64,000 bases of DNA from an uncultured Eubacteriales bacterium. GTDB lineage: Bacteria; Bacillota; Clostridia; Oscillospirales; CAG-272. The stretch covers positions 62,001-126,000 of the forward strand of contig CAJLCI010000001.1 in the NCBI GenBank assembly GCA_905205065.1. Reading direction: 5' to 3'. Shown piece by piece: positions 46,177 through 54,980 of the stretch. Numbering within the stretch: the first letter of the stretch is position 1; each line of letters opens with the position of its first letter. A model generated the notes under the pieces. That model was not told the DNA's origin, did not search any database, and saw nothing but the letters and a program-made list of their open reading frames with translations. Made by a program: the position numbers and the translations under genes.

Positions 46177-46828
46177 TTTCTAAACTTCCCCTTTTTATCA
46201 TTTTTTCAGACAGAATATAAAGCTCACGGCACTCTTTTTCAATATCTGCGGCGGAAAAAATTGCCGAAACAAGCGCTGCACCGCTAACTCCGCTTCCGGA
46301 CAGCGCAGATATATTCAGTTTGTTTATTCCTCCGATAGCAACAACCGGAATTTTGACCGAAGCCGTTATAAGCTTAAGCTCGTCCATAGAAATACAGCCC
46401 GCGTCCGGCTTTGTTCCGGTAGGAAAAACCGCACCCGCTCCGATATAATCCGCGCCTGCTCGTTCCGCCTCGACCGCCTGCGCCGCCGTATGCGCTGAAG
46501 CACCGATTATAAATCCGCCTCCGACACTCTCCCTCACCTTGCGCACACCCATATCAGACTGTCCGACGTGAATACCATCTGCACCAGAACGGAGAGCTAC
46601 CGAAATGTTATCATTTATAATCAGAGGAACACCGTAAGCCGAGCAAATTTCTTTCATACGTACAGCCTCCTCTAAAAAGTCCTCTCCGCAAAGATATTTT
46701 TCCCGAAGCTGCACACAAGTGACACCGCCTTTCAGCGCGCATTCAACCTGTTCGAAAATTGTCATATCTCCAGTCCATGCCCTATCGGTAACGGCATAGA
46801 GCCTTAGAGTTTCTCCTCCGAATTTCAT
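46166..46828 (-). CDS. thiE: Thiamine-phosphate synthase
   Basis: Joins HMP pyrophosphate and thiazole phosphate to thiamine monophosphate. TIM barrel with L-Y-A-V-T-D-R at the start, Q-L-R-E-K, G-A-D-G-I-H-V-G-Q-S-D, and G-A-G-A-V-F-P-T-G-T-K. 220 residues from the ATG at 46826-46828, which has GAAAGG 13 nt upstream; an ATG seven codons earlier overlaps that site. Upstream is thiM, downstream the HAD gene with overlap. Confidence 0.95.
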   Translation of the reverse strand: MKFGGETLRLYAVTDRAWTGDMTIFEQVECALKGGVTCVQLREKYLCGEDFLEEAVRMKEICSAYGVPLIINDNISVALRSGADGIHVGQSDMGVRKVRESVGGGFIIGASAHTAAQAVEAERAGADYIGAGAVFPTGTKPDAGCISMDELKLITASVKIPVVAIGGINKLNISALSGSGVSGAALVSAIFSAADIEKECRELYILSEKMIKRGSLENEA

Positions 46829-47039
46829 ATCTGCAATTATGCCTTTCATAGATATCAGTAAGTAGAATATAAATTAAAGATTTTTTTATTAATATTCTTA
46901 TTTTTTACATTATGATTTTGCCATATACCGGTACATATTCAAAGTTTAAATTTTTTCAGTACTTAAAAATCCAGTAATTCTGACCGAAATAACCCCCAAC
47001 GCAACATATTCCCTTTCGAGTACTCTACCGGACATATTT

Positions 47040-47855
47040 TCAGTTCTGAGCAATTCTTTGCTCAAGCCGCTCTGGCGTAAGCCTGTAAACCGCGTCAATT
47101 ATATAATTTCGGTATGAAGAGTTTCCGTCATCGGATGAAAGCCGTTCATAGGCGATCTCGCCGCAAAGTCCCATTGCCGCAACCGCCGCAAACGCAGCTT
47201 CCGCGGTCATATCCGGATTTGCCGCCACAAAAGCTGCAGTAAGCACGCTGAGCTGACAACCTGTCCCGGTCACGCTTCGCATCATTGGATGTCCTCCGCG
47301 AAAATAAAATAATCTGCCGCGATCCGCTACCACATCTGTCTCGCCCGTAACGACAACAACCGAGCCTGTTTTCTCGGAAAGCTCGGACGCAAGAGCCGAT
47401 GCTGAATGCATATTATAACCGTATCCACTCTCCGAATTATCAGCATCGACACCTCTCCTGCAAAAATCTCCAAGCAAAAGCGTCTTTATCTCCGAACAAT
47501 TTCCGCGTATCACAGAAAAGTGAAGCTGGCTAAGCAATTCAACGGCTGTTTTTCTTCTGAATTGGGACGCGCCTGCTCCGACCGGATCGAAAACCGATAT
47601 TTTAGACAGCCTTTCCGCCTGCCGTCCGGAAGACAGCATCGACGGAACAACACGTTCCGACAGCGTGCCTATATTAATCACAAGGCCGTCGCACATTTCC
47701 GTTATTTCCGCCGCCTCACGCGGATCGTCCGCCATGATCGGAGAAGCTCCGCAGGCAAGAAGAATGTTTGCACAGTCCCCCGCGGTCACATAATTTGTAA
47801 TACAGTGAATCAGCGGTGATTTTTTATGCAAATTTTTAAGCATTTCTCCATACAT
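47040..47855 (-). CDS. thiM: Hydroxyethylthiazole kinase
   Basis: Phosphorylates 4-methyl-5-hydroxyethylthiazole, the salvage route to the thiazole half of thiamine. Family start P-L-I-H-C-I-T-N-Y-V-T and A-S-P-I-M-A-D-D-P are present, and the ribokinase-type G-T-G-C-Q-L-S near residue 207. 271 residues. Shine-Dalgarno CGGAG. It lies in the TPP-riboswitch operon between thiC and thiE; because no thiG/thiS/thiH is present, it is probably the only thiazole entry encoded here. Confidence 0.95.
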   Translation of the reverse strand: MYGEMLKNLHKKSPLIHCITNYVTAGDCANILLACGASPIMADDPREAAEITEMCDGLVINIGTLSERVVPSMLSSGRQAERLSKISVFDPVGAGASQFRRKTAVELLSQLHFSVIRGNCSEIKTLLLGDFCRRGVDADNSESGYGYNMHSASALASELSEKTGSVVVVTGETDVVADRGRLFYFRGGHPMMRSVTGTGCQLSVLTAAFVAANPDMTAEAAFAAVAAMGLCGEIAYERLSSDDGNSSYRNYIIDAVYRLTPERLEQRIAQN

Positions 47856-47886
47856 TTTATTACTCCGTAAGCTAAAACGGCGTCCT

Positions 47887-47929
47887 CCGCCGCAGAATAC
47901 AGCGGCGGTAAAACAGAATTAACCGCCGC
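47887..47929 (-). promoter_or_regulatory. Alternative GC-rich hairpins between thiC and thiM
   Basis: Three arms: CCGCCGC (47887-47893), GCGGCGGT (47902-47909) and ACCGCCGC (47922-47929). The middle arm can pair with either outer arm, so two stems exclude each other. Possible control or processing site between two operon genes. Confidence 0.45.
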
Positions 47930-47961
47930 CAAAATCCGCGAATCGGAATCCGCCGCATATA

Positions 47962-49269
47962 TTATTCATCAAAAATCGATACGATCTCACCGTCGAGAAT
48001 ACGGTTCATATTCTTCACGGCACAGAAATTTCCGCACATACTGCAGGTATCCTCCTTCTGAGGCTTTGACGACGCCCTGTATGCCCTTGCTTTTTCCGGA
48101 TCGATTGCAAGCTCAAACATCTTTTCCCAGTCAAGTTTGTGCCGCGCCATACTCATTTTATCGTCCCATTCTGCCGCGTTAGGTATTCCTTTAGCTATAT
48201 CCGCGGCATGAGCGGCAATTCTTGCCGCAATTATCCCCTCTTTTACATCATCGACATTCGGCAGGCGAAGATGCTCCGCAGGAGTTACATAACACAAAAA
48301 CGCGGCTCCGTTTTGCGCGGCAATTGCTCCGCCGATTGCCGAAGTAATATGATCGTACCCCGGAGCTATGTCTGTAACAATCGGGCCGAGGACATAGAAA
48401 GGCGCTCCGTAACAAAGAGTTTTTTGAATTTCCATATTTGCCGCTATCTGATTCATCGGCATATGACCCGGTCCCTCAATCATAACCTGAACGTCTTTTG
48501 CCCAAGCGCGCTTTGTAAGCTCGCCGAGAGTAATAAGCTCCTCTATCTGAGCCGCGTCGGTTCCGTCTGCAATACTTCCGGGACGGCAGGCGTCTCCCAG
48601 ACTCAGTGTTACATCGTACTGACGGCATATCTCAAGTATATCGTCAAAATACTCATAAAAAGGATTTTCACGTCCGGTCATCTCCATCCATGCAAAAATG
48701 ATAGATCCCCCGCGCGATACAATGTTCATCATGCGCTTATTCCGCTTAAATTTCACAGCAGTTTCCTTGTTGATGCCGCAGTGAATCGTCATAAAATCCA
48801 CGCCGTCCTCTGCGTGCATCCTTACAATATCAATCCATTCCTCGGCAGTAATCTGAATAAGCGGTTTATGATAATACACGACGGCATCATATATCGGAAC
48901 AGTTCCGATAATAGCCGGACAAGTTCTTGTAAGCTCGGTACGGAATTTTCTCGTATCACCGTAGGAGCTGAGATCCATAATCGCCTCCGCACCCATGTCA
49001 ACGGCACTTTTAACTTTCGCAAGCTCGGAATTCATATCCTTCATGTCCCTTGAGGTGCCGAGATTCACATTAATTTTTGTTCGGAGAGAAGCTCCGACTC
49101 CATTCGGAGAAATACATCTGTGATTCCTGTTGCACGGAATAATAACCTTGCCGTCCGCCACAAGACTTCTCAGACTTTCCGGAGAAATGCCCTCTTTTTC
49201 GGCGACAATTTTCATCTCTCTGGTAATTTCACCGTTTTTTGCCGCTTCCATCTGTGTTGAATATTTCAT
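47962..49269 (-). CDS. thiC: Phosphomethylpyrimidine synthase
   Basis: Radical-SAM-type enzyme that turns aminoimidazole ribotide into HMP phosphate. The C-terminal cluster motif C-S-M-C-G-N-F-C is present; also G-D-A-C-R-P-G-S and M-I-E-G-P-G-H-M-P. About 435 residues, the short clostridial form lacking the N-terminal extension. The start is the ATG at 49267-49269 with GGAG upstream. Second gene of the TPP-riboswitch operon. Confidence 0.97.
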   Translation of the reverse strand: MKYSTQMEAAKNGEITREMKIVAEKEGISPESLRSLVADGKVIIPCNRNHRCISPNGVGASLRTKINVNLGTSRDMKDMNSELAKVKSAVDMGAEAIMDLSSYGDTRKFRTELTRTCPAIIGTVPIYDAVVYYHKPLIQITAEEWIDIVRMHAEDGVDFMTIHCGINKETAVKFKRNKRMMNIVSRGGSIIFAWMEMTGRENPFYEYFDDILEICRQYDVTLSLGDACRPGSIADGTDAAQIEELITLGELTKRAWAKDVQVMIEGPGHMPMNQIAANMEIQKTLCYGAPFYVLGPIVTDIAPGYDHITSAIGGAIAAQNGAAFLCYVTPAEHLRLPNVDDVKEGIIAARIAAHAADIAKGIPNAAEWDDKMSMARHKLDWEKMFELAIDPEKARAYRASSKPQKEDTCSMCGNFCAVKNMNRILDGEIVSIFDE

Positions 49270-49365
49270 ATAAAACTCCATTCCGCCGCCGCTGCGGCAA
49301 CTGCTGTTTCATATCGAAAAAGCCAAATATATTTACCCAAACGGAAACCGCGGACAGCTCTCCGT

Positions 49366-49884
49366 CTACCGGTCGGCTCCGATGTGTATCTTTTTAAGTA
49401 TTCCGGATTTCTGCATAAATCCGATTAAAACTCCCGAAATCAACGAGCCCGCAGCCGTAGAAATCAGAAATGGGATTATGTAAGCATAAAACGCAATCTC
49501 TCCCGAACTCTTGCCCATTATAAACACAGCAATCGGATATGCACACAAACCGCCGATAACCGAAGTTCCGAAAACCTCTCCTGCCAGTGTCGGAAGAAGC
49601 ATTTTTGTTTTTTTATAGATAATTCCGCAGAGAAGTGCTCCGAACATGCTTCCGGGAAATGCCATAAGACTTCCGAGAGATAAAATATTGCGTATCAGAC
49701 TTGCTGCAAACGCAACTCCGACACCATAAGCCGGTCCTAAAAAAACCGCGCATATAATGTTTACCATATGCTGTACCGGCGCGCATTTGCTTCCGAATAC
49801 GGGAAATGAGAACATACTTCCTACAACTGCAACAGCACAAAGAATTCCAGCTGCCGCCAGTTTTTGAATATTGGTTTTTTTCAT
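49366..49884 (-). CDS. thiW: Thiazole-transport S component ThiW
   Basis: Integral membrane substrate-binding component of an ECF transporter, predicted for hydroxyethylthiazole. Five to six hydrophobic segments; family signatures G-S-K-C-A-P-V-Q-H-M-V-N and S-L-M-A-F-P-G-S-M-F-G-A-L are clear. 172 residues from the ATG at 49882-49884, with GAAAGG upstream. First gene after the TPP riboswitch. The ECF energising subunits are not in the window, so it presumably uses a shared module. Confidence 0.92.
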   Translation of the reverse strand: MKKTNIQKLAAAGILCAVAVVGSMFSFPVFGSKCAPVQHMVNIICAVFLGPAYGVGVAFAASLIRNILSLGSLMAFPGSMFGALLCGIIYKKTKMLLPTLAGEVFGTSVIGGLCAYPIAVFIMGKSSGEIAFYAYIIPFLISTAAGSLISGVLIGFMQKSGILKKIHIGADR

Positions 49885-49914
49885 AAATAAGGTCAATCCT
49901 TTCAAAAATAGATT

Positions 49915-50115
49915 TTGAGAAAACGGCACGCAGCGTCGCTTCCCCATTTTGTCCCCTCAGGACGGCGGGCAAAAATTTCCCGCAATAAGGCCGGTCGAAG
50001 CTTTCTGGCTTCCTCTCACGCCGGAACACGGCTTCCCATCGCTGCTTTTTTCACGACGCAGGGCGCTCCCCCTCCGCCGGCGCGGCAAAATCTCCGCGAA
50101 TATCCGTTTTCCCTC
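49915..50115. other. GC-rich insert-like block in the thiamine leader
   Basis: About 200 nt of clearly GC-richer sequence than the surroundings, between the TPP-riboswitch terminator and thiW. A strong AAGGAGGG and ATG on the minus strand (about 50112-50124) would open only a 23-codon frame. It may be an inserted repetitive element; no terminal repeats were identified by eye. Confidence 0.4.
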
Positions 50116-50126
50116 CTTGCATTATG

Positions 50127-50168
50127 AAAAAAATAAAAAACAAGAGACACCCGAATACAGCGTCTCCG
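50127..50168 (-). terminator. Expression-platform terminator of the TPP riboswitch
   Basis: Minus strand: GAGACGC pairs with GTGTCTC (one G-T), followed by TTGTTTTTTATTTTTTT. It sits directly after the riboswitch aptamer. Confidence 0.85.
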
Positions 50169-50185
50169 TAAAAAATCAAAATCTG

Positions 50186-50270
50186 ACTTCCTACGGCGGC
50201 ATTATCCGCATCAGGTTAAGGGTCGGAGTTGGATAACTCCCTCTCAGCCTGCCAACACAAGCTCCCCTGT
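50186..50270 (-). promoter_or_regulatory. TPP riboswitch (THI element)
   Basis: Minus-strand sequence contains the aptamer signatures GGCTGAGAGGG, GACCCTTAACCTGATG and GGATAATGCCG with the pairing P1 and P3 stems expected of TPP riboswitches. It precedes thiW-thiC-thiM-thiE-HAD and is followed by a terminator, so thiamine pyrophosphate should switch the operon off. Confidence 0.97.
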
Positions 50271-50278
50271 TTTTTCCT

Positions 50279-50307
50279 ATTGTATCACCGCAATTCCGTA
50301 TTGTCAA
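50279..50307 (-). promoter_or_regulatory. Sigma-A promoter of the thiamine operon
   Basis: TTGACA (50302-50307), 17-nt spacer, TACAAT (50279-50284) on the minus strand, immediately before the riboswitch. Confidence 0.85.
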
Positions 50308-50380
50308 GCGTTTTTTTCTTTTTTCTCCGAATTTCTTTCAATTTTTTCATTAAAATTAATACCGCCGTTTCAAATCTCAC

Positions 50381-50409
50381 TTGATTTATATAAGGTTTAG
50401 CTGTATAAT
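50381..50409 (+). promoter_or_regulatory. Sigma-A promoter of cinA
   Basis: TTGATT (50381-50386), 17-nt spacer, TATAAT (50404-50409), divergent from the thiamine promoter. Confidence 0.7.
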
Positions 50410-50467
50410 AAATTGGAATTATTGTTTTTATATATTACTTTGCTGACAAAAGGATACGGTATTTTTT

Positions 50468-51865
50468 ATGATAATAAAATCTGCTGAAATACTATGCGTA
50501 GGTACTGAAATTCTCATCGGCGACATTGTTAATACAAATGCCGCATATATTTCCGCACAGCTCTCCGAGCTTGGCATTTCACAATACTATCAGAGTGCAA
50601 TAGGAGATAATTCAGAACGCCTGGAACACTGTATAAAACAAGCTCTTTCCAGATGCGACCTGCTTATTATCACCGGAGGATTGGGACCTACATACGATGA
50701 TCTGACAAAAGAAACGGTTGCCAAACTCGCGGGTGTGCGAATGGTAACCCATAAGCCGTCTCTGGAACGTATAAAATCCTTTTTTGAATCAAGAAATCTG
50801 ACAATGACGGGAAACAACGCCAAACAAGCTATGATGCCGGTCGGAGCAACAGTGTTTGAAAACAGCTGCGGTACTGCTCCCGGTATGGCTCTTGAAATTT
50901 CAGCATCCCGATTCGATGACGGCAGCGAAGATATATACCATGCGGCAGAATCAAGCGTGCGAACCATAATACTGCTGCCGGGACCTCCGCATGAAATGAA
51001 AGCAATGTTTGAAGATCAGGTAAAACCATATCTTGCGACACGCAGCGATGAAATTCTACTCTCAAAAAATATAATGCTTTTCGGTATAAGCGAATCAGCG
51101 GCAGAATATGTTCTCTCTGACATGATGCTGATGTCATCCAACCCGACAATTGCACCGTACTGCGGAGACGGAGAAGTCCGCCTGAGAGTAACGGCACGGG
51201 CAAAAACACCGGAAGTATGTGAAAAAAAATGTGCAAAAGCAATAGAACAAATTCTGCATACTTCTGTTTCAGACTATTTCTACGGAATAAACACCTCGCT
51301 TGAAAAAGCTGTAGTAACAGAAGCCTGCAAGCTCGGACTTCATGTTACAACAGCGGAATCGTGTACAGGAGGACTTACAGCCGGCGCGATCACCGCTGTT
51401 CCCGGTTCCTCGGCGGTCTTTGATGGCGGAGTGGTAACTTACTCAAATGATATGAAAAAAAAGCTTCTCGGAGTGCGCGACGAAACACTTCGCGATTTTG
51501 GCGCGGTATCTCCGGAAACAGCCGGAGAAATGGCTCTTGGAGCTCTCGAACTTACCGGAGCCGATATTTCAGTATCTGTAACAGGAATCGCAGGTCCGGG
51601 AGGAGGCTCGGAGGAAAAACCTGTAGGACTGGTCTATATAGCTGTAGCATCCAAAGCAGGACTCACAAATCATCCCTCGCATCCTGTTCTCTGCCATCCT
51701 TCTGCCTCCGTATGCTCGCATTTTACCTCCGATAATACCGACATAACAGTATTGCGCTGTCAATTTTCAGATTCAAGGGAGAGAGTCCGCACTCTTTCCG
51801 TAAAATCCGCGCTTGCCGCGCTGCTGTCGGCGTTAAGACTTGCAGGAACCAGAAAGAAACATTGA
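50468..51865 (+). CDS. cinA: CinA: competence/damage-inducible protein with NMN deamidase domain
   Basis: Two-domain protein: N-terminal molybdopterin-binding-like / COG1058 domain (about 1-260; V-G-T-E-I-L-I-G-D-I-V-N-T-N at the start, I-T-G-G-L-G-P-T-Y-D-D) and C-terminal nicotinamide-mononucleotide deamidase domain (about 275-460; T-A-E-S-C-T-G-G-L and V-T-G-I-A-G-P-G-G-G). 465 residues; an insertion of about 35 residues after S-K-A-G-L near the C-terminus (T-N-H-P-S-H-P-V-L) makes it longer than usual. In many Firmicutes cinA neighbours recA; that is not so here. Confidence 0.94.
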   Translation: MIIKSAEILCVGTEILIGDIVNTNAAYISAQLSELGISQYYQSAIGDNSERLEHCIKQALSRCDLLIITGGLGPTYDDLTKETVAKLAGVRMVTHKPSLERIKSFFESRNLTMTGNNAKQAMMPVGATVFENSCGTAPGMALEISASRFDDGSEDIYHAAESSVRTIILLPGPPHEMKAMFEDQVKPYLATRSDEILLSKNIMLFGISESAAEYVLSDMMLMSSNPTIAPYCGDGEVRLRVTARAKTPEVCEKKCAKAIEQILHTSVSDYFYGINTSLEKAVVTEACKLGLHVTTAESCTGGLTAGAITAVPGSSAVFDGGVVTYSNDMKKKLLGVRDETLRDFGAVSPETAGEMALGALELTGADISVSVTGIAGPGGGSEEKPVGLVYIAVASKAGLTNHPSHPVLCHPSASVCSHFTSDNTDITVLRCQFSDSRERVRTLSVKSALAALLSALRLAGTRKKH

Positions 51866-51889
51866 TTTTTCAAATTTTAAATTATAATA

Positions 51890-52110
51890 TATTTTTTTAA
51901 TATACCCGAGATCTTTAGGTATCTCCAACAACTTTCAGCTTCAAATGCATTTTCAGTTTTAGTAAAGAATTTTTTATTTTAAAGTATATCTAAATTTTTA
52001 AAGGCCCTTTAAAGTACTCTTGAAGTATTTCCGATTTTTAAGTACCACTAACCGTTAAAACATTTCTGACCTTTAAAGTATTTTCCGCCTTTAAATCACC
52101 GGCACACCGG
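51890..52110. repeat. AT-rich spacer with degenerate TTTAAAGTA motifs
   Basis: Between cinA and the small membrane protein. Units around TTTAAAGTAT, TTTAAAGTACTCTTG, GTTAAAACATTTCTGAC and CTTTAAAGTATTTTCCG repeat at irregular 12-19 nt intervals. It looks like a decayed version of the 16-17 nt arrays elsewhere. Confidence 0.5.
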
Positions 52111-52151
52111 CATGCTCTCACGAAATGTAATTACAGGCGATTATATAGATA

Positions 52152-52181
52152 TTGTGCTTATAGACACCAGTATCGTATTAT
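52152..52181 (+). promoter_or_regulatory. Candidate promoter of the yqeG gene group
   Basis: TTGTGC (52152-52157), 18-nt spacer, TATTAT (52176-52181), 22 nt before the ATG of the small membrane protein; the short leader makes it only moderately convincing. Confidence 0.4.
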
Positions 52182-52203
52182 ACAAAAAATAAGAAAGGCA
52201 AAT

Positions 52204-52452
52204 ATGTCAAAGAATATAAAAAACGAGGTCTTTACCTCAAAAGTTAAGAATAAAAATAATTACACTTCAAAAACCGCTCCGTTTACAAGAATAATGGCGA
52301 TAATATTAGCCGGATTAATGTTCCTCGGAGCAATTTCATATGCGCTTTATTTTCTATTCGGCACAAAAAGCATACGTGATTTTTCTACCGAAATACAGCC
52401 TGAAATAATTTATAGTTTAAATCATACATACAACGGATCTAAAGAAATATAA
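52204..52452 (+). CDS. Small single-pass membrane protein
   Basis: 82 residues: lysine-rich N-terminus (about 30 residues), one membrane helix (about residues 31-55, I-M-A-I-I-L-A-G-L-M-F-L-G-A-I), short extracellular tail. The Shine-Dalgarno AGAAAGG lies 6 nt upstream, and the stop is 13 nt before yqeG, which supports a real gene. Many clostridia have such small proteins next to yqeG; no function is known. Confidence 0.7.
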   Translation: MSKNIKNEVFTSKVKNKNNYTSKTAPFTRIMAIILAGLMFLGAISYALYFLFGTKSIRDFSTEIQPEIIYSLNHTYNGSKEI

Positions 52453-52465
52453 AGGATATAATTAT

Positions 52466-52993
52466 ATGTTTAACAGGCTCATGCCGAATCTCTATGTTCC
52501 AACGATTTACAGCATAGACATTGAAAAACTGCAGGCCACGGGAATACAGGCTGTTCTTACAGACATAGACAACACACTCGCGCCGTATTCACAATCAGTA
52601 CCAACCGAGGAGCTTCTCGGTTTTTACAGCCGGCTGCAAAACGCAGGTATTTCAGTAGCGCTCATTTCCAATAATCACGCAAAACGAGTTACAATTTTTA
52701 ATGAAACCACAGGTTTTCCGGCAATATTCGACTGCAAAAAGCCGTCAGTACGAAAAATTCGCGCTCTTATGCTGAGAATGGGTATACTGCCTGAGCATAC
52801 AGCTATAATAGGCGATCAGATTTTCACCGATATACTGGCAGGCAATAGCATAGGAGCATTTACTATTCTTGTAAATCCGATAAAAGATAAAACCGATATG
52901 TTTACACGATTCAAACGCTTATGTGAAAAACCGATAATACGTAGATATGCCATAAATCACAGGATGCAATACAATAAAAACTACAGACAATAA
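52466..52993 (+). CDS. yqeG: YqeG-family HAD phosphatase
   Basis: HAD IIIA-type phosphatase, 175 residues. It starts with the family pattern P-N-L-Y-V-P-T-I-Y-S-I and has motif I T-D-I-D-N-T-L-A, motif II I-S-N-N, motif III lysine in K-K-P-S, and motif IV I-G-D-Q-I-F-T-D. Related to phosphatidylglycerophosphate phosphatases; the exact substrate is unproven. Shine-Dalgarno AAAGGA at 7 nt. Operon with the following nuclease and peptidase genes is likely. Confidence 0.92.
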   Translation: MFNRLMPNLYVPTIYSIDIEKLQATGIQAVLTDIDNTLAPYSQSVPTEELLGFYSRLQNAGISVALISNNHAKRVTIFNETTGFPAIFDCKKPSVRKIRALMLRMGILPEHTAIIGDQIFTDILAGNSIGAFTILVNPIKDKTDMFTRFKRLCEKPIIRRYAINHRMQYNKNYRQ

Positions 52994-53032
52994 AACGCGA
53001 AAATATCAAATGCCAGAAAGGATAAAAATAAA

Positions 53033-53890
53033 ATGCAGGACAGACCTCTATTCGGGCCCGCAGGAAATTCCGAAAGCTTTTACGCCGAAGGGCTGAAGCA
53101 TACGGCGGATGCTCCGGCATGGGTAAAAAAAATCGGACTTGACGCTTACGAATACCAGGGAGGCAACGGCATACGCGGAAGTGAAGCCACCTTTCGCAAG
53201 CTCGGCGAGGAAGCCGCTAATCAAGGTATTCGCATGTCCGTACATGCGCCGTACTACATTTCACTTTCCGGAGTAGACCAGGAAAAGCGCCTTAAGAGCA
53301 TCGATTACATCGAACAAAGCGTAAACGCAGCTGCATGGCTCGGCGCAGACATAATCGTAATTCACACAGGAAGCGCAGCTAAAATAAGCAGAGAACAAGC
53401 AATGGAATACGCAAAAGATACTCTGTATAAAACACTTGAAAAAATCGAAAACCCTTCAGGCGTGCGGCTCGGCCTTGAGACAATGGGAAAAATAAACCAG
53501 CTTGGTACCATTGACGAGGTAATTGAGCTATGCAAACTCGGAAAACCGCTCTGTCCGGTTATAGATTTCGGTCATGTAAATGCCAGAAACAGAGGCGGAT
53601 ATTTTAAAACAACCGATGATTACCGAATTGTCTTTGACAAAATAGGCTCCGAACTCGGTGAAGAATACGCACGAAATCTTCACTGCCATTTCTCTAAAAT
53701 CGAATACACAGATGCAGGAGAGCGCAGGCATCTCACATTTGAAGATAAAGAATTCGGCCCGCCGTTTGAGCCTCTTGCAGAAGCAATTGCTAAATACAGA
53801 TTAACGCCAAGAATTATATGCGAATCGTCAGGAACTCAGGCCGAAGACGCACTGAAACTCAAGAAAAAAACTATAGAGTATACCAAATAA
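53033..53890 (+). CDS. nfo: Endonuclease IV-like TIM-barrel protein
   Basis: AP endonuclease family 2 protein, 285 residues, predicted to cut DNA at abasic sites using three zinc ions. Metal-site segments are visible: S-V-H-A-P-Y, I-V-I-H-T-G-S, L-E-T-M-G, V-I-D-F-G-H, L-H-C-H-F-S and I-C-E-S-S-G. It is more distant from E. coli Nfo than most, so a sugar-isomerase-like role is not fully excluded. Shine-Dalgarno AGAAAGGA 12 nt upstream. Confidence 0.82.
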   Translation: MQDRPLFGPAGNSESFYAEGLKHTADAPAWVKKIGLDAYEYQGGNGIRGSEATFRKLGEEAANQGIRMSVHAPYYISLSGVDQEKRLKSIDYIEQSVNAAAWLGADIIVIHTGSAAKISREQAMEYAKDTLYKTLEKIENPSGVRLGLETMGKINQLGTIDEVIELCKLGKPLCPVIDFGHVNARNRGGYFKTTDDYRIVFDKIGSELGEEYARNLHCHFSKIEYTDAGERRHLTFEDKEFGPPFEPLAEAIAKYRLTPRIICESSGTQAEDALKLKKKTIEYTK

Positions 53891-53915
53891 TAATCTGAAA
53901 GGAAGCGTTACATAT

Positions 53916-54980
53916 ATGAAATCCAAGGCTGAAAAAATTATGTCCATTGTATCTCCGCATGAGGCTATTCTGCTGACATGCGAACAAAGTCTGAGGTGGC
54001 TCTCCGGCTTTTCATTTACAGACGGGTATGCGGTTATAACAGACTGCAGATGCTTTCTTTTCGCCGATTTCAGATATATCGAGGCCGCACGCGCAAAAGT
54101 AAAACCTCCGATAGAAGTGGTTCTTCTCTCACGAGGTTCGGCTCATGCCGGAGAAGTGTTTGTCAGCGCAGAAATAAAACAAGTTATTTATGAAGATAAA
54201 TATATGACATGCGCTGAATTTGGCAAATGGAAAAAGCGTTTCCCGGATATTGAATTTCAGGGAGGAAGCGAAAGAATTGACAAGCTCCGTGAATTTAAAG
54301 ATGCAGACGAACTGAAGCTGATTATCGCCGCTCAGAGAATTGCCGAAAAGGCATACACACACATTCTTGATTTTATAAATCCCCAGCGCACAGAAGCGGA
54401 GGTTGCACTTGAGCTTGACTATTTTATGCGGCGCGAGGGAGCAACAGGTATTTCATTCGAAACAATTGCCGTATCAGGCAAAGCATCCTCTCAACCCCAT
54501 GGCGTTCCGAGGAATGTGCCGCTTGAGCCAGGTTTTTTAACAATGGATTACGGCGCAGAGATTGACGGATACCGTTCTGACATGACCAGAACTGTTTGCC
54601 TCGGACACGCAGATGAAAAGATGAAACATGTATACGAAACGGTATTGCGCGCACAAACAGCGGCTGAGGATATGCTATGTGCTGGCGTACTATGCAGAGA
54701 CGCCGATAAAACCGCAAGAGATATTATTGAGGCAGAGGGATTCGGCAACTGCTTCGGTCATGGATTAGGCCACGGCGTCGGTCTCTTTATTCATGAAAAC
54801 CCACGCTTGTCTCCGAGCTCCGGAGAATCTGTACTGTCACCCGGACATGTCGTTACGGTTGAACCGGGCATTTATATTGAAGGACAATTCGGCGTTAGGA
54901 TTGAAGACATGGTTTTCATTCAGGAGGACGGTATTTCAAAGAATTTGACAAACTGTCCCAAAGGACTTGTCGAACTATAA
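53916..54980 (+). CDS. Xaa-Pro aminopeptidase (M24 family)
   Basis: Cytoplasmic metallopeptidase removing N-terminal residues before proline. The C-terminal pita-bread domain has all five metal ligands in context: M-D-Y-G-A-E-I-D-G-Y-R-S-D-M-T-R-T (Asp, Asp), G-H-G-L-G-H-G-V-G (His), V-E-P-G-I-Y (Glu) and R-I-E-D-M (Glu). 354 residues, typical of the short PepQ/YqhT form. Shine-Dalgarno GAAAGGA. In many Firmicutes it precedes efp, but not here. Confidence 0.94.
   Translation: MKSKAEKIMSIVSPHEAILLTCEQSLRWLSGFSFTDGYAVITDCRCFLFADFRYIEAARAKVKPPIEVVLLSRGSAHAGEVFVSAEIKQVIYEDKYMTCAEFGKWKKRFPDIEFQGGSERIDKLREFKDADELKLIIAAQRIAEKAYTHILDFINPQRTEAEVALELDYFMRREGATGISFETIAVSGKASSQPHGVPRNVPLEPGFLTMDYGAEIDGYRSDMTRTVCLGHADEKMKHVYETVLRAQTAAEDMLCAGVLCRDADKTARDIIEAEGFGNCFGHGLGHGVGLFIHENPRLSPSSGESVLSPGHVVTVEPGIYIEGQFGVRIEDMVFIQEDGISKNLTNCPKGLVEL

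Noticed and set aside
49613..50029. 138-codon minus-strand frame in the thiamine leader
   Set aside because: It overlaps thiW in another frame and spans the GC-rich block; no family features.
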